A stretch of 64,000 bases of DNA from Pseudonocardia sp. SCN 73-27 (GCA_001725415.1 MEGH01000008.1:124001-188000), one strand, 5' to 3'. Counted from the stretch's first letter, positions 7,984 through 17,315 are shown. The notes: generated by a model not told the origin, from the sequence alone. Translations and numbers: made by a program.

Positions 7984-9171
7984 TCAGCTACTACGGGTGA
8001 CCAGGCGCGCGGCCCGACGGACGACCTCCACCATGGGTGCCGGGTCGCTCACGGAGAGCACCGCATGGGTCGTCCGGGTGTGCGGGAGCAGACCCCGGAG
8101 CGCGGCGCCGCGGCGTCCGGAGCGGAACATCGCCCAGAGGCTGCGCAGGTCCTCCTCGGAGCGGAAGCGCACGCCGCGCGTGAACTCGACGACCTCGGGG
8201 CGCTCGCCCAGCAGCAGGTCCGTCCACATCGCCGGCAGGTTGACGCCGGCGGCCACGGCGAGGCCCAGGGAGTGGTACATCCGCGGGTTGACGTCGATCA
8301 GGTAGTGGTGGCCCGCCGACTCGATGAGCTGCAGGTTGAACAGGCCGCTCCAGCCGAGCTCGGCCATGAGGGCGCGGGCGGCGACGTCGAGGCCCGGGTC
8401 GCGGTCGACGGTCTCGGCCCAGGTGACGACCCCGCAGTCGGCCGGCCAGGTGCGCTCGGCGAGCTTGTGGACCGTCGTGAGGGTCTCGCCCTTCCACGCG
8501 ACGCCGTTGACGGTGCGGATGCGCCCCGTCAGGTACGGCTGGACCAGGCCCTCGCGCCCGGGCAGCGCGGCCAGCGTCGCGGCGAGCTCGGTGGAGTTGG
8601 CGGCGCGGGTGACCTCGAACCGGGCCAGGCCGTCCTCGGTGACGAGCTCCGAGCGCACCGGCTTCACGACGACCGGGAAGGTGATGTCGGCGGTGGGGAC
8701 GTCGGCGACGGCGAGGCGCAGCGTCGGCGGCGTTCGGAACCCGGCGCGGGCGGCGAGCCCGGCGAGCGCGTCCTTGTCGAGCGCGGCGACGGTGTCGTCG
8801 ACATCGGGGGCGCCGACGGCGACCTCGGCCGGGAACAGGTCGCGGTGGCGGCCGAGCGCGATGAGCGCGGCCTCGGTGCCGGGGAGCACGGCGACCGCGC
8901 CGATGCGGGCGGCGGCCTCGACGAGGTCGCGGGCGAACCGCTCGGCGTCCAGGCGCGCGTCGGCGACCTCGACCACGCCGCCGGCGGCACGGGACACCGC
9001 CCCGTAGGACGAGGTGTCGTCGGTCGCGGCCCACGGCTCGTAGCCGGCGGCGGCCAGCCCGCGCAACGCCGCCAGACCCCCCGCGTGCTCGACACCGGTC
9101 ACCAGGACCCGCCGCCGGCGAGAGGCGGGAACGGTGGCGGTCGGGTCGGAGACGGGGAGCGTCGCGGTCAT
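7984..9171 (-). CDS. ATP-grasp carboxylate-amine ligase, substrate unknown
   Basis: The 395-residue soluble protein has the ATP-grasp layout. It has an N-terminal dinucleotide-like fold (RRRVLVTGVEHAGGLAALRG), a central ATP-binding lobe (FPVVVKPVRSEL) and a C-terminal metal-binding site (YLIDVNPRMYHSLG). These enzymes join a carboxylate to an amine through an acyl-phosphate. A second, only distantly similar, ATP-grasp gene lies at 16035-17315. In this setting it could attach an amino acid or amine to a uronic acid or to a precursor, but that is inference. ATG at 9171 precedes MTATLPVSD. It lies downstream of the two-component system on the same strand, 114 bp away. Confidence 0.85.
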   Translation of the reverse strand: MTATLPVSDPTATVPASRRRRVLVTGVEHAGGLAALRGLAAAGYEPWAATDDTSSYGAVSRAAGGVVEVADARLDAERFARDLVEAAARIGAVAVLPGTEAALIALGRHRDLFPAEVAVGAPDVDDTVAALDKDALAGLAARAGFRTPPTLRLAVADVPTADITFPVVVKPVRSELVTEDGLARFEVTRAANSTELAATLAALPGREGLVQPYLTGRIRTVNGVAWKGETLTTVHKLAERTWPADCGVVTWAETVDRDPGLDVAARALMAELGWSGLFNLQLIESAGHHYLIDVNPRMYHSLGLAVAAGVNLPAMWTDLLLGERPEVVEFTRGVRFRSEEDLRSLWAMFRSGRRGAALRGLLPHTRTTHAVLSVSDPAPMVEVVRRAARLVTRSS

Positions 9172-9285
9172 GGGACAAGTCTCGAACGCCGCGGGTTAGC
9201 GCTCGGCAAAGTCCGCGCTACCGTCGGGCAAGGGTTTGCGATGTCACATTTCGTGCCCGCGTGACCGGTTCGACCGCCCGATTCG

Positions 9286-9975
9286 TCAGCTTTCCTCGAG
9301 GCGGTACCCGAAGCCGCGCAGGGTTGCGATCTGGGGCACCCGGGCCTCGGCGCCGGTGACGGCCTCGAGCTTGCGGCGCAGCGCGGCGACGTGCACGTCG
9401 AGCGTCTTCGTCGACCCGAACCAGTTGGTGTCCCACACGTCGGCCATCAGCTGGTTGCGGCTCAGCGCCACCCCCGGCTCCGCGGCCAGCCGCGCCAGGA
9501 GGTCGAACTCCTTGGTGCGCAGCGCGATCTCCTCGCCGGCCACCGTGACCTTCCGGCGCCCGGCGTCGACCACCAGGTCGCCGATCACCTGGGTCTCGTC
9601 GGACCCCGCCGCGACGACCCGGCGCAGGTGCGCCCGTACACGGGCCAGCAGCTCACCGAGGCGGATCGGCTTGATCAGATAGTCGTCGGCGCCTGCCTCG
9701 AGCCCCACGACGACGTCCATCTCCTCGTGCCGCGCCGTGAGCATCACGATCACGCAGCCGGGCTGCACCGCACGGACCCGGCGGCAGACGTCGATGCCGT
9801 CGATGTCGGGCAGGCCGAGGTCGAGCAGTACCAGGTCGAGCTGGGCGGTCGTCGCGAACTCGATCGCGGGCCGGCCCTCGGAGTGCCAGGTCACCTCGTG
9901 CCCCGACGACGCCAGGCTGGCCTGCAGCACGTTCCCGATCGTCGCGTCGTCCTCGACGAGCAGCAGTTGGGCCAC
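9286..9975 (-). CDS. OmpR/PhoB-family response regulator
   Basis: The 229-residue product has a receiver domain with acidic pair Glu8/Asp9/Asp10, phospho-acceptor Asp52 (VLLDLGLPDIDG), Thr in MLTARHEE and Lys in LIKPIRLGE. A winged-helix DNA-binding domain follows (residues about 130-227, RTKEFDLLARLA, TLDVHVAALRRKLE, RGFGYRLEES). It is the second gene of a two-gene unit: the kinase ends at 9986, ten bases upstream of this start. Targets are unknown, but the position inside the polysaccharide locus makes local control plausible. Confidence 0.92.
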   Translation of the reverse strand: MAQLLLVEDDATIGNVLQASLASSGHEVTWHSEGRPAIEFATTAQLDLVLLDLGLPDIDGIDVCRRVRAVQPGCVIVMLTARHEEMDVVVGLEAGADDYLIKPIRLGELLARVRAHLRRVVAAGSDETQVIGDLVVDAGRRKVTVAGEEIALRTKEFDLLARLAAEPGVALSRNQLMADVWDTNWFGSTKTLDVHVAALRRKLEAVTGAEARVPQIATLRGFGYRLEES

Positions 9976-9985
9976 GTCGGTCAGG

Positions 9986-11350
9986 TTACGGCCGGGAGAC
10001 CGGGGTCCCGTCGGGGACCTCCTCCACCGTGCGGGGCGGCGCGGCGGGGGCGGGTTCGTCGACAGCAGGGGTGACGATCGGCAGGAAGACGGTGAGCCGG
10101 GTCGGGTCGGCGCTGGTGAGCTGCAGCCGCCCGCCCTCGGCCTCGACCAGCCGGCGCGCCAGCGCGAGGCCGATGCCGTGGCCCTCGGCGTCGGGCTCGC
10201 GGCGCTCGAACAGGTCGGGGCCGTGCGTCACGCGGCCCTCGTCGGCGACGTCGATCGCGACGGCCTCGCCGATGTCGCGCACACCGACCGTGACCGCGCC
10301 GGCCCCGTGCTCGACGGCGTTGCTCAGCAGCACCGTGAACACCTGCCGGATCGCGGCGGTGGACGCCTCCGTCGGCGGGATCGCGGGTTCCACGGCGAAC
10401 GACAGCACGCGCGACTGGCTTCCCAGCCGCGGCCCCCACACCTGCGACACCTCCAGGAGCAGGGCGTCGAGGTCGAGCACGCCGCGCTGGCGGGTGCCGC
10501 GGGCCAGCGCGAGCAGGTCGGCGATCGTGCGTTCCAGGCGGTCGACCTCGGCGAGGCTCGCCCTGATCGCGGCGGTGTGGTCGCTGCCCGGGGTGCGCAG
10601 CGCCGCCTCCAGGCGCAGCTGCAGGCCGGTCAGCGGGGTGCGCAGCTGATGGGAGGCCTCCGCGGAGAAGGCGCGCTCGCGGGCGATCAGGGCGTCGAGC
10701 CGCGACGCGGTCGCGTTCAGCGCGGTGCGCACCTCGTCGACCTCCGGGATGCCGACGGTCCGCTCCTCCACGTGGAAGTCGCCCTCGCCGAGACGTTCGG
10801 CGTCGCGAGCCAGCTCCTCGACCGGATCGGCGAGGCGCCGCGCCTGGTAGCGGGCGAACGCCCACGTCGCGATCAGCGCGACCACCGCCAGGCCGAACAT
10901 CTCGACCCAGCGCGTCGCGATCCGTGACGCCGCGTCGCCGCTCGACGTCGCCGCCCGCACGACCGCGGCGACCTCACCGTTCTCGATGATCGGCACCGCG
11001 ACGACGAGGTCGCCGTCGACGTCGCCCTCGTGCACCTCGCCGCTGTGGATCGTGTCGTCGACCAGCCACTCGCCCATCGGCGGGCCGTCGCCGACCAGTC
11101 GGACGGTGTCGGGGCCGTACAGCGCGGCGCCGGTGTCGTCGTCGCCGACGTGCATCTGCCGCGGCAGGGGGACGCCGCCGTCACGGACGGTGTCGGAGAT
11201 CCGGTCCACGACGGTGTGCGCGCGGCTCTCCAGCTCGGCGTACTCGATGCGGGTGTAGAAGCGCATCGCGACGACCGCGAGCGGCAGCACGAACAGCAGG
11301 ATCGCGACCGTCGAGGCGGCCACGGTCAGCAGCACGATCCGCTTGCGCAC
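9986..11350 (-). CDS. HAMP-containing sensor histidine kinase
   Basis: The 454-residue product has one helix at residues 5-29 and an extracytoplasmic sensor of about 120 residues. A second helix follows around 150-166, then a HAMP region (RRLADPVEELARDAERLGEG). The H-box contains His234 (SHQLRTPLTGLQ), the N-box is LLSNAVEHG, and G2 is GHGIGLALARRL. The G1 box is degenerate (VADEGRVTHG instead of DxGxG). It probably pairs with the response regulator ten bases downstream. The start is GTG at 11350; the preceding ribosome site is weak, so the start is uncertain by a few codons. The C terminus is Pro/Ala-rich. Confidence 0.9.
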   Translation of the reverse strand: MRKRIVLLTVAASTVAILLFVLPLAVVAMRFYTRIEYAELESRAHTVVDRISDTVRDGGVPLPRQMHVGDDDTGAALYGPDTVRLVGDGPPMGEWLVDDTIHSGEVHEGDVDGDLVVAVPIIENGEVAAVVRAATSSGDAASRIATRWVEMFGLAVVALIATWAFARYQARRLADPVEELARDAERLGEGDFHVEERTVGIPEVDEVRTALNATASRLDALIARERAFSAEASHQLRTPLTGLQLRLEAALRTPGSDHTAAIRASLAEVDRLERTIADLLALARGTRQRGVLDLDALLLEVSQVWGPRLGSQSRVLSFAVEPAIPPTEASTAAIRQVFTVLLSNAVEHGAGAVTVGVRDIGEAVAIDVADEGRVTHGPDLFERREPDAEGHGIGLALARRLVEAEGGRLQLTSADPTRLTVFLPIVTPAVDEPAPAAPPRTVEEVPDGTPVSRP

Positions 11351-11472
11351 CGGCGGTCACCCCTTCCCGATCGACGTCCCCGGACGATCCGGCTCCGGGC
11401 GCCATCATGCCCGCGCGTCACCCGTGCGAGACTCCCAGCACCCCCACCGACGTCGAACGAGGAGCTTTTCGC

Positions 11473-12534
11473 GTGCGGTTCTCCACGGTCCACCCACGCG
11501 AACTCGGCGCCTCCGAGCTCGCCCGCTGGCAGGCCCTGCGAGACGCAGGAACGTTGCCGCGCAACCCTTTCCTGTCCGCGGAGTTCGCCGTCGCGGTCGG
11601 GGCGGCGCGCCGCGACACACGCGTCACGGTCATCGACGACGCCGCCACCACGGTCGGCTTCTTCGCCCACGAACGACACGGACGGGTGGCGCGGCCCGTC
11701 GGCACGTTGCTCGCCGACAGCGAGGGGCCGGTCCTCGCGCCGGGCGTCACCGTCGACATGGCGGCGCTGCTGGCCCACGAGGGCCTCGCCGGCTGGGACT
11801 TCGACACCCTCGCCGACGGCCTGCTGCCCGCGGGCGCCTACCGCGTCGACGCCCAGCGCTCGCCCGTGCTCGACCTCTCGCCCGGCTGGGACGACTTCCT
11901 CGCGACGATCTCCGCCCGCTCCAAGAAGTGGTTGGCGTCGACGTGGCGCAAGCGTCGCAAGCTGGAGCGCGAGGTCGGCGAGGTCCGCTTCGAGTTCCAC
12001 ACCGACGATCCCTCCGTGCTGGGCAGCCTCATGGAGTGGAAGTCCGGGCAGTACGCGGTGCTGGGGGAGTGGGACCGCTTCGCCGATCCCGCCATCACCT
12101 CCATCGCCCGCACCCTGGCCGCCTCGCAGGCGCCCGAGTGCTCGGGCGCGGTGTCGGCGCTGTGGGCGGGCGACCAGCTCGTCGCCGCCCACCTGGGCCT
12201 GCACTCCGAGACCGTGCTGTCGTGGTGGTTCCCCGCCTACGACGCCGAGTTCGGCCGCTACTCGCCCGGCATCCTGCTGCTGCTCGCCATCGCCGAGGCG
12301 GCGGCCGGGCGCGGAATCACCCAGCTCGACCTGGGCCGCGGCGCGCACGACTACAAGGACGCCACGGCCACCGGCGAGCTCGTCGTGCGCACCGGCTCGC
12401 TCGACGCCGCGTCGTTGTCGTCGCTGCCGCGGCGGGCCAGGCGTGTCGTCCGTGCCGGGCTCGCGCCGCTGGCCCGTGACGAGGGCCCGGTGGGCCGGAC
12501 GCTGCGGTCGGTGAAGGCGCGGGTCCGGGCCTGA
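11473..12534 (+). CDS. BioF2-like GNAT/FemAB-type acyltransferase (copy 1)
   Basis: The 353-residue protein belongs to the Acetyltransf_6 (BioF2-like, FemAB-related) group found in many bacterial exopolysaccharide loci. Visible marks are the basic motif SKKWLASTWRKRRKLER near residue 155, the central core with AAHLGLHSET, and LDLGRGAHDYKDA near the C terminus. These proteins transfer acyl or aminoacyl groups, but the substrate is not known. GTG at 11473 with GGAGC seven bases upstream is preferred to an upstream in-frame ATG at 11407. Related genes are at 40465 and 42521. It faces a convergent deacetylase. Confidence 0.82.
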   Translation: MRFSTVHPRELGASELARWQALRDAGTLPRNPFLSAEFAVAVGAARRDTRVTVIDDAATTVGFFAHERHGRVARPVGTLLADSEGPVLAPGVTVDMAALLAHEGLAGWDFDTLADGLLPAGAYRVDAQRSPVLDLSPGWDDFLATISARSKKWLASTWRKRRKLEREVGEVRFEFHTDDPSVLGSLMEWKSGQYAVLGEWDRFADPAITSIARTLAASQAPECSGAVSALWAGDQLVAAHLGLHSETVLSWWFPAYDAEFGRYSPGILLLLAIAEAAAGRGITQLDLGRGAHDYKDATATGELVVRTGSLDAASLSSLPRRARRVVRAGLAPLARDEGPVGRTLRSVKARVRA

Positions 12535-12554
12535 GCCCCCGGCGGCCCCGGTCC

Positions 12555-12574
12555 GCGCGCAACCTCACTGTCGT
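12555..12574 (+). repeat. 20-bp intergenic repeat, copy A
   Basis: GCGCGCAACCTCACTGTCGT lies 21 bases after an acyltransferase stop. It differs by one base (T for G) from the identical copies at 19998-20017 and, inverted, 32135-32154. Confidence 0.7.
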
Positions 12575-12619
12575 GTTCCGGCACTGCGAGAACCGGGAGT
12601 CTGCACGACGGCCCTAGAA

Positions 12620-13603
12620 CTAGTTCTTGCAGAGCACCCGCGGCAGGTCGGCCATCACGCGCACGACCGGCGTCGAGTGCGCCGCGTACACCCCGGCGCG
12701 CTGCACGTCGAACATGTCGTCGTGGCGACGGCCGTTGACCCCGCCGTAGAAGCTGAAGGCCCGCCGCACACCGATCTCGCGCAGCACGCCGCGCGTGGAG
12801 TCGTCGAAGCTCGCCCGCGCCCCGACGGGGTAGCTGAACAGGTCGACCGGCTCGGCCAGCTCGGCGGAGAGCCGCTCGATCGACGTCGCGACCTCGTCGT
12901 GCTGGCGCTGCTTCGGCAACGTCGCCAGCACGGGGTGGGTGACCGTGTGGGCACCCATCTCCATGCCCAGCTCCCGCACCCGGCGCACGTCGTCCCAGCT
13001 CATCCAGTGGTCGCTGGTGCCGGGGGCGAGCCGGGCCCGGCCGACGGCGTCGGCCAGGTCGTCGAGGAACTTCTCGCCGTACTCACCGGCGCGCGCCTTG
13101 TAGGCGAGGTTGACGCGGCGGCGGAACGCGGTCGTCGACATGCCCGCCGAGTCGAGCCCGGTGGGGAACCACTCCGACGGGGGCAGGTCGCACGCCCCGC
13201 CCCCGGTCAGCCACGCGATCTCGTCCCACCACGCGTGGTGCGGGGTGTCGACGAACCCGGTGCAGACGAAGAACGTGCCGGTCACGCCGCGCCGGGCCAG
13301 CACCTCGGCGGCGCCGACCTGGTCGCGGTAGCCGTCGTCCACCGTGATCGCCACGCGTCGGGCCGGGGCGTCGTCGCGCCACTCGGCGCTGCCGGCGGCG
13401 ACGATCTCGAACCGGTCGGCCAGCTCGGCGACGTGGGTGTCGAAGTCCTCCAGCGTCGCGCTGTACAGGTCGGGGTCGTCGTGCGGGCCCGCGGAGCCGA
13501 ACCGGTGGTAGTTGAAGATCAGCAGGCCGCTCCAGGTGCGGCGGGCGAGAGCGTCGAGCCTCGTGAGCCGGAGGAGTTTGGCGGCCTGTTCTGTGCGGGA
13601 CAT
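12620..13603 (-). CDS. Polysaccharide deacetylase (NodB domain), copy 1
   Basis: The 327-residue protein has a NodB-type CE4 core. The catalytic and metal Asp pair is in AITVDDGYRDQ, the metal-binding His pair in GAHTVTHP, and LFSYPVGAR comes later, each at typical spacing. It has no signal peptide, so it probably acts on lipid-linked or cytoplasmic precursors, or on intermediates before export. ATG at 13603 gives MSRTEQAAKLL, with AAGGA about 11 bases upstream. The gene ends inside a 12-bp palindrome (AGAACTAGTTCT, 12616-12627). Two other deacetylases are in the locus (13794 and 32274). Confidence 0.9.
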   Translation of the reverse strand: MSRTEQAAKLLRLTRLDALARRTWSGLLIFNYHRFGSAGPHDDPDLYSATLEDFDTHVAELADRFEIVAAGSAEWRDDAPARRVAITVDDGYRDQVGAAEVLARRGVTGTFFVCTGFVDTPHHAWWDEIAWLTGGGACDLPPSEWFPTGLDSAGMSTTAFRRRVNLAYKARAGEYGEKFLDDLADAVGRARLAPGTSDHWMSWDDVRRVRELGMEMGAHTVTHPVLATLPKQRQHDEVATSIERLSAELAEPVDLFSYPVGARASFDDSTRGVLREIGVRRAFSFYGGVNGRRHDDMFDVQRAGVYAAHSTPVVRVMADLPRVLCKN

Positions 13604-13736
13604 GCGGGAGCGCGTCCTTCCTGTCCGGAAAGTCGCGACCGGCGAGCTCCGCGGAGGGGGCGCGAGGTGTGACCGGTGCGTCTGTGTCGTGACTCGTGGT
13701 GGAGATCGTGCGGTTCGGAACGGTTGTGCGGACAGT

Positions 13737-13752
13737 GTTCCCCTGGGGGAAC
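13737..13752. promoter_or_regulatory. Palindrome upstream of deacetylase copy 1
   Basis: GTTCCCC and GGGGAAC are separated by two bases in the 190-bp gap upstream of the minus-strand deacetylase gene. It could be an operator for a dimeric regulator or a hairpin after the next gene upstream. Nothing in the sequence decides between these. Confidence 0.3.
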
Positions 13753-13793
13753 GTTCGGACAACGGTGTCGGTTCGTTTCGGAGAGGGCGCCGG

Positions 13794-14561
13794 TCAGGCG
13801 CCGATGCGGGAACGCAATGCGCTCGCCGCACCCGTGGCGTGCTGGTAGGCCGACGACGTCCGGACACGTGCGTACAACCCCATGTTCTTGACGCGGAACT
13901 TCCACATCGGGTTGCCTCGGTACACGCCCGTTCTCGGAACGGCGTAGCGCTCGCCCTGCTCGGGCTTGTCGGGAAGCGCCAGCGCGATGTCGTAGCCGGC
14001 CTTCTGTGCGGCCCGGCGCACGTGCTCGGCATGGTGGCCGAACGGGTACGCCAGCGTGCTCACGGCCGTGCCCAGCAGGTCGGACAGCAGCTCGCGGCTC
14101 TCGGTCAGATCGGCCAGGCACTCGGCCTCCGACAACGTCGGCAGGTCGGCGTGGACCATCGAGTGGCTGCCGATGTGCCAGCCCCGGTCGTGCAGCTCGC
14201 GGATCTGGTCCGCCGTCATCAACGGCGGCGCATCGGCCGGGTCGAGTCCGGTGATCCAGTCGATCCTCACGCCCTCCGGGCGCAGCGACCCCGCGACGAT
14301 GTACATCGACGCCGTCAGCCCGTACCGCGACATGATCGGCACCGCGTGGTCGACGTAGTCGGCGAAGCCGTCGTCGAACGTGAGGACCGTGGCACCCGTG
14401 GGCGCGTCACCGTGCGACGCGACGTGGGCCTGCACGCTGCCGAGCGACACGACACCACCGCGGCGGGCCAGCGCCGCGCACTGCGCGTCGAAGTCGATCG
14501 GCTCGACCGACACCGGATCGTCCCAGCCCGGCGCGACCGAGTGGTAACACAGAATGCTCAC
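13794..14561 (-). CDS. Polysaccharide deacetylase (NodB domain), copy 2
   Basis: The 255-residue product shows the CE4 motifs LCYHSVAPG, VLTFDDGFADY (catalytic Asp and metal Asp), HIGSHSMVH (metal His pair) and LAYPFGHH. There is no signal peptide. GTG at 14561 gives VSILCYHSV; an upstream in-frame ATG would add a 19-residue tail unlike the family. It is 43 bases downstream of the glycosyltransferase at 14605-15801 on the same strand, so the two are probably one transcript. The C-terminal region (FRVKNMGLYARVR) resembles deacetylases tied to exopolysaccharide loci. Confidence 0.9.
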   Translation of the reverse strand: MSILCYHSVAPGWDDPVSVEPIDFDAQCAALARRGGVVSLGSVQAHVASHGDAPTGATVLTFDDGFADYVDHAVPIMSRYGLTASMYIVAGSLRPEGVRIDWITGLDPADAPPLMTADQIRELHDRGWHIGSHSMVHADLPTLSEAECLADLTESRELLSDLLGTAVSTLAYPFGHHAEHVRRAAQKAGYDIALALPDKPEQGERYAVPRTGVYRGNPMWKFRVKNMGLYARVRTSSAYQHATGAASALRSRIGA

Positions 14562-14604
14562 AGCTCGACCCTGCCACAGGATCGTGCGAGGCCGGTCGAG
14601 GGGA

Positions 14605-15801
14605 TCAACGCCTCGCACCCACCCGGGCCGAGTCGGCTTCGAGGAGGCCCGCGTCCATCTTCTCCGCGACCGCGGCCCACGACGCCACGTCGGCCAGCCA
14701 GCGCGCCCCCGCCAGACCCATCTTGTGGGCCCGGTCGGCGTCGGTGAGCAGCTCGACGACGGCCGCGGCCAGCGCCGGCGCGTCGTCCGGCGGGACCAGC
14801 AGCCCCGTCTCGCCGTCGTGCACGACCGACGGCAGCTCGCCGACCGACGTGGCCACCACCGGCCGGTCGAACGTGTACGCCAGGTGCACCACGCCGCTCT
14901 GCGTCGCCCGCTTGTACGGCGTCACGACGACCCGCGCCGCCCCGAACAGCACCGGCACCTGCTCGGTCGGGACGTAGCCGGGGTGGGTCTCGACGCCGAG
15001 TGCGTCGGCGCGCGCCTGCAGTGCCGGCAGGTCGACCCCGTACACCGCGCCCGCCACGACGACCTTCGCGTCGGGCACCGTGGCCTTGATGGCGGGCACC
15101 GCGTCGAGCAGCACGTCGATGCCCTTGTAGGCACTCCAGGTGCCGAAGAACAGCACGTTGGGGCCGGTGTCGGCCACGTCGGGCACCGGCTCGCCGCCAC
15201 GCAGGGCGTTCTCGTCGCCGTGAGGGATGGCGACGACCGGGCAGCCCGGGTCCCAGCGGTCGAGCACACGCTGCCGCGGCTCCTCGCCCAGGACGAACAC
15301 GACGTCGAGCGACTTCCAGGCCTTGGCCAGCGCAGGGTCGAGGACCACGCCGCCGCGGTCGGCCGTCGTGTCCTGCCGGTTGTGCAGCACCGGCTCGTGC
15401 GAGATCAGCCCCAGCCGCGACCGGCGCAACAGCCGGCGCACCGCGAGCACGCCCACAGCGTCGACGGTGTAGCGCCAGTTCGACCAGATCACCGTGCCCG
15501 GCCGGTCGCGCGCCAGGAAGACGAGCAGCACCAGCCACGCGACGACCAGCTGCCCGGCGCGCAGGACGCGGCGGATCTTGTGCAGCAGCGGGTGGATCTT
15601 CTTCGGGTCGGCCGGGTGCCACGTGGGCAGCACCGGCCGCACCCGCAGGTCGGGGTGCTGCGGCACCAGCTCCGGGCGGGGCCCTGTGTAGAGGTGCACC
15701 TCGTGGCCGCGCTCGGCCATCGCCGCGGCGAGCTGCGCGCTGAACTGGTAGAGCCCGCCCGCGGGCGGGAACTCGACGAATGCGACGCGTCTGCGGTTCA
15801 C
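14605..15801 (-). CDS. Family 4-type glycosyltransferase
   Basis: The 398-residue GT-B glycosyltransferase has an N-terminal acceptor domain (FVEFPPAGGLYQFSAQLA, ISHEPVLHNRQ). Its C-terminal donor domain shows VLFFGTWSAYKGIDVLLDA, TPYKRATQSGVVHLAY, and GETGLLVPPDD. The usual EX7E pair is not clear, because the region reads TQSGVVHLAYTFDRPVVAT. It probably adds one sugar to the lipid-linked repeat unit at the cytoplasmic face. GTG at 15801 (MNRRRVAFVE) follows GAGAGA. It is divergent from the ATP-grasp gene at 16035. Confidence 0.88.
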   Translation of the reverse strand: MNRRRVAFVEFPPAGGLYQFSAQLAAAMAERGHEVHLYTGPRPELVPQHPDLRVRPVLPTWHPADPKKIHPLLHKIRRVLRAGQLVVAWLVLLVFLARDRPGTVIWSNWRYTVDAVGVLAVRRLLRRSRLGLISHEPVLHNRQDTTADRGGVVLDPALAKAWKSLDVVFVLGEEPRQRVLDRWDPGCPVVAIPHGDENALRGGEPVPDVADTGPNVLFFGTWSAYKGIDVLLDAVPAIKATVPDAKVVVAGAVYGVDLPALQARADALGVETHPGYVPTEQVPVLFGAARVVVTPYKRATQSGVVHLAYTFDRPVVATSVGELPSVVHDGETGLLVPPDDAPALAAAVVELLTDADRAHKMGLAGARWLADVASWAAVAEKMDAGLLEADSARVGARR

Positions 15802-16034
15802 GGACTCTCTCGGGGTGATCTCGGGGACGGCTCGGTGGTGCCGGTGACCGGTGACCCGGTCGGGGGATTGCCGACCCTGGGTCTACCAGACCGCCCCGAC
15901 ATCCCGGCCGGTGGCCACCCGGCGGCTGCCGCGGCCGCCCCCGGTGCCACACTGACGGACTGGGCAACCGGACACATCGCCCTTTTCGACCGTGACTGCG
16001 CGTACGTGACCCCGGGCGCTCCCGGGACCGAACG

Positions 16035-17315
16035 ATGGTCGAGAATCGCCCGATGCCGCAGCCCGATCGTGCCGTCGTGCTCGTCGCAGGGGCCGAGTCG
16101 CCCACCGGCCTCGGGGTCGCCCGCGCACTGCGCGACGAGGGACACAGCCTCGTCGGCCTCGCTGCGGACGTCACCGCCTCACCGTGCAGGTCGGCACTGT
16201 GGCACGAGATCGTTCACGACGGCGGCGACGACACCGAGGCGCGGATCGCCGCCATCCGCGCCACCGCCGGCCGCTACGGCCGGCCCGTCCTCGTCCCGGT
16301 CCGCGACGACGTCGTCGAGCTCGTCGCCGCCCACGCCGAGGAGCTCCGCGCGGTCGTCGACTTCGTGCTCCCACCCACCGACGTCGTCACCACGCTCCTC
16401 GACAAGACCGCGTTCCACAGCTGGGCCGTCGACCACGGGTTCCCCGTGCCGCACACCGAGATCGTCGCCGACCAGGCGGCCCTCGACGCCGCGCTCGCCC
16501 GCGTCCCGTACCCCGCCGTGATCAAGCCGTTCGAACGCACGCCCGAGTGGCAGGCGGCGAGCCCGCGGCACAAGGCCTACCGGCTCGAGTCCGCCGCCGA
16601 CGTCGACGGCCTCGGGTTCCGGCTCCTCGACGCCGCCCCCCGGTTCGTCGTGCAGCAATGGATCCCGGGCACCGACGCCGACGTGTGGTTCTGCCTCGTC
16701 TACCGCGACCGCGCCGGCCGGGAGGTCGCCTCCCAGGTCGGCCGCAAGCTCGTTCAGTGGCCCGTCGGGACCGGCTCCACCGCCCTGGCGACGACGGCCG
16801 CCGACGACGAGCTCCACACCCTCACCCGCGACCTCCTCGACGCCGCCGGTCACATCGGTGTCGGCTCGCTGGAGGTCAAGCGCAGCACCGCCGACGGCAA
16901 GCTCTACATCACCGAGCCGACCGTCGGACGGCCCAACCTGCAGTCCAACATCGCCACCGCCGCCGGGATCAACCTCACCGTGCTGCAGGTCCGCGACGCC
17001 CTCGGCCTCGACCTGCCCGCGCCACCCGCGCCCCGGCCAGCCGTGTGGATCCACGAGACGACGGTCCTGCGCGCGCTCGCGGTCGCCGCCTCACGCAGCG
17101 CGCTCGACGTCCGCGCCCTCGTCGGCGCCCTGCGCAACGCGAAGGGCCGGATGGCCGCCTTCGCCGCGCCCGCCGATCGCACCCCGCTCACCGCCGAGCT
17201 GCGCCGCCTGGGCGGCAAGGCCGCCGGTTCGCTGCGGCGCAAGGTCCGCCGGGGTCGGGCCGCCCCGGCCCCGGCACCCGCGTCGGCCCCGGTCCGGGCA
17301 TCGGCAGAGGGCTGA
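16035..17315 (+). CDS. ATP-grasp ligase, substrate unknown (copy 2)
   Basis: The 426-residue protein has an N-terminal preATP-grasp fold (RAVVLVAGAESPTGLGVARA). The ATP-grasp core shows YPAVIKPFERTPEW, RFVVQQWIPGTDADVWFCL and IGVGSLEVKRSTADGKLYIT, and EPTVGRPNLQSNIA supplies the metal site. The C-terminal tail is basic and Ala/Pro-rich. The layout recalls carboxylate-amine ligases such as D-aspartate ligase-like proteins, but the substrate cannot be read from sequence. Two close starts are possible (16035 and 16053). It is convergent with the gene at 17317, with only one base between the stops. The C-terminal positive charge could hold it near the membrane. Confidence 0.83.
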   Translation: MVENRPMPQPDRAVVLVAGAESPTGLGVARALRDEGHSLVGLAADVTASPCRSALWHEIVHDGGDDTEARIAAIRATAGRYGRPVLVPVRDDVVELVAAHAEELRAVVDFVLPPTDVVTTLLDKTAFHSWAVDHGFPVPHTEIVADQAALDAALARVPYPAVIKPFERTPEWQAASPRHKAYRLESAADVDGLGFRLLDAAPRFVVQQWIPGTDADVWFCLVYRDRAGREVASQVGRKLVQWPVGTGSTALATTAADDELHTLTRDLLDAAGHIGVGSLEVKRSTADGKLYITEPTVGRPNLQSNIATAAGINLTVLQVRDALGLDLPAPPAPRPAVWIHETTVLRALAVAASRSALDVRALVGALRNAKGRMAAFAAPADRTPLTAELRRLGGKAAGSLRRKVRRGRAAPAPAPASAPVRASAEG

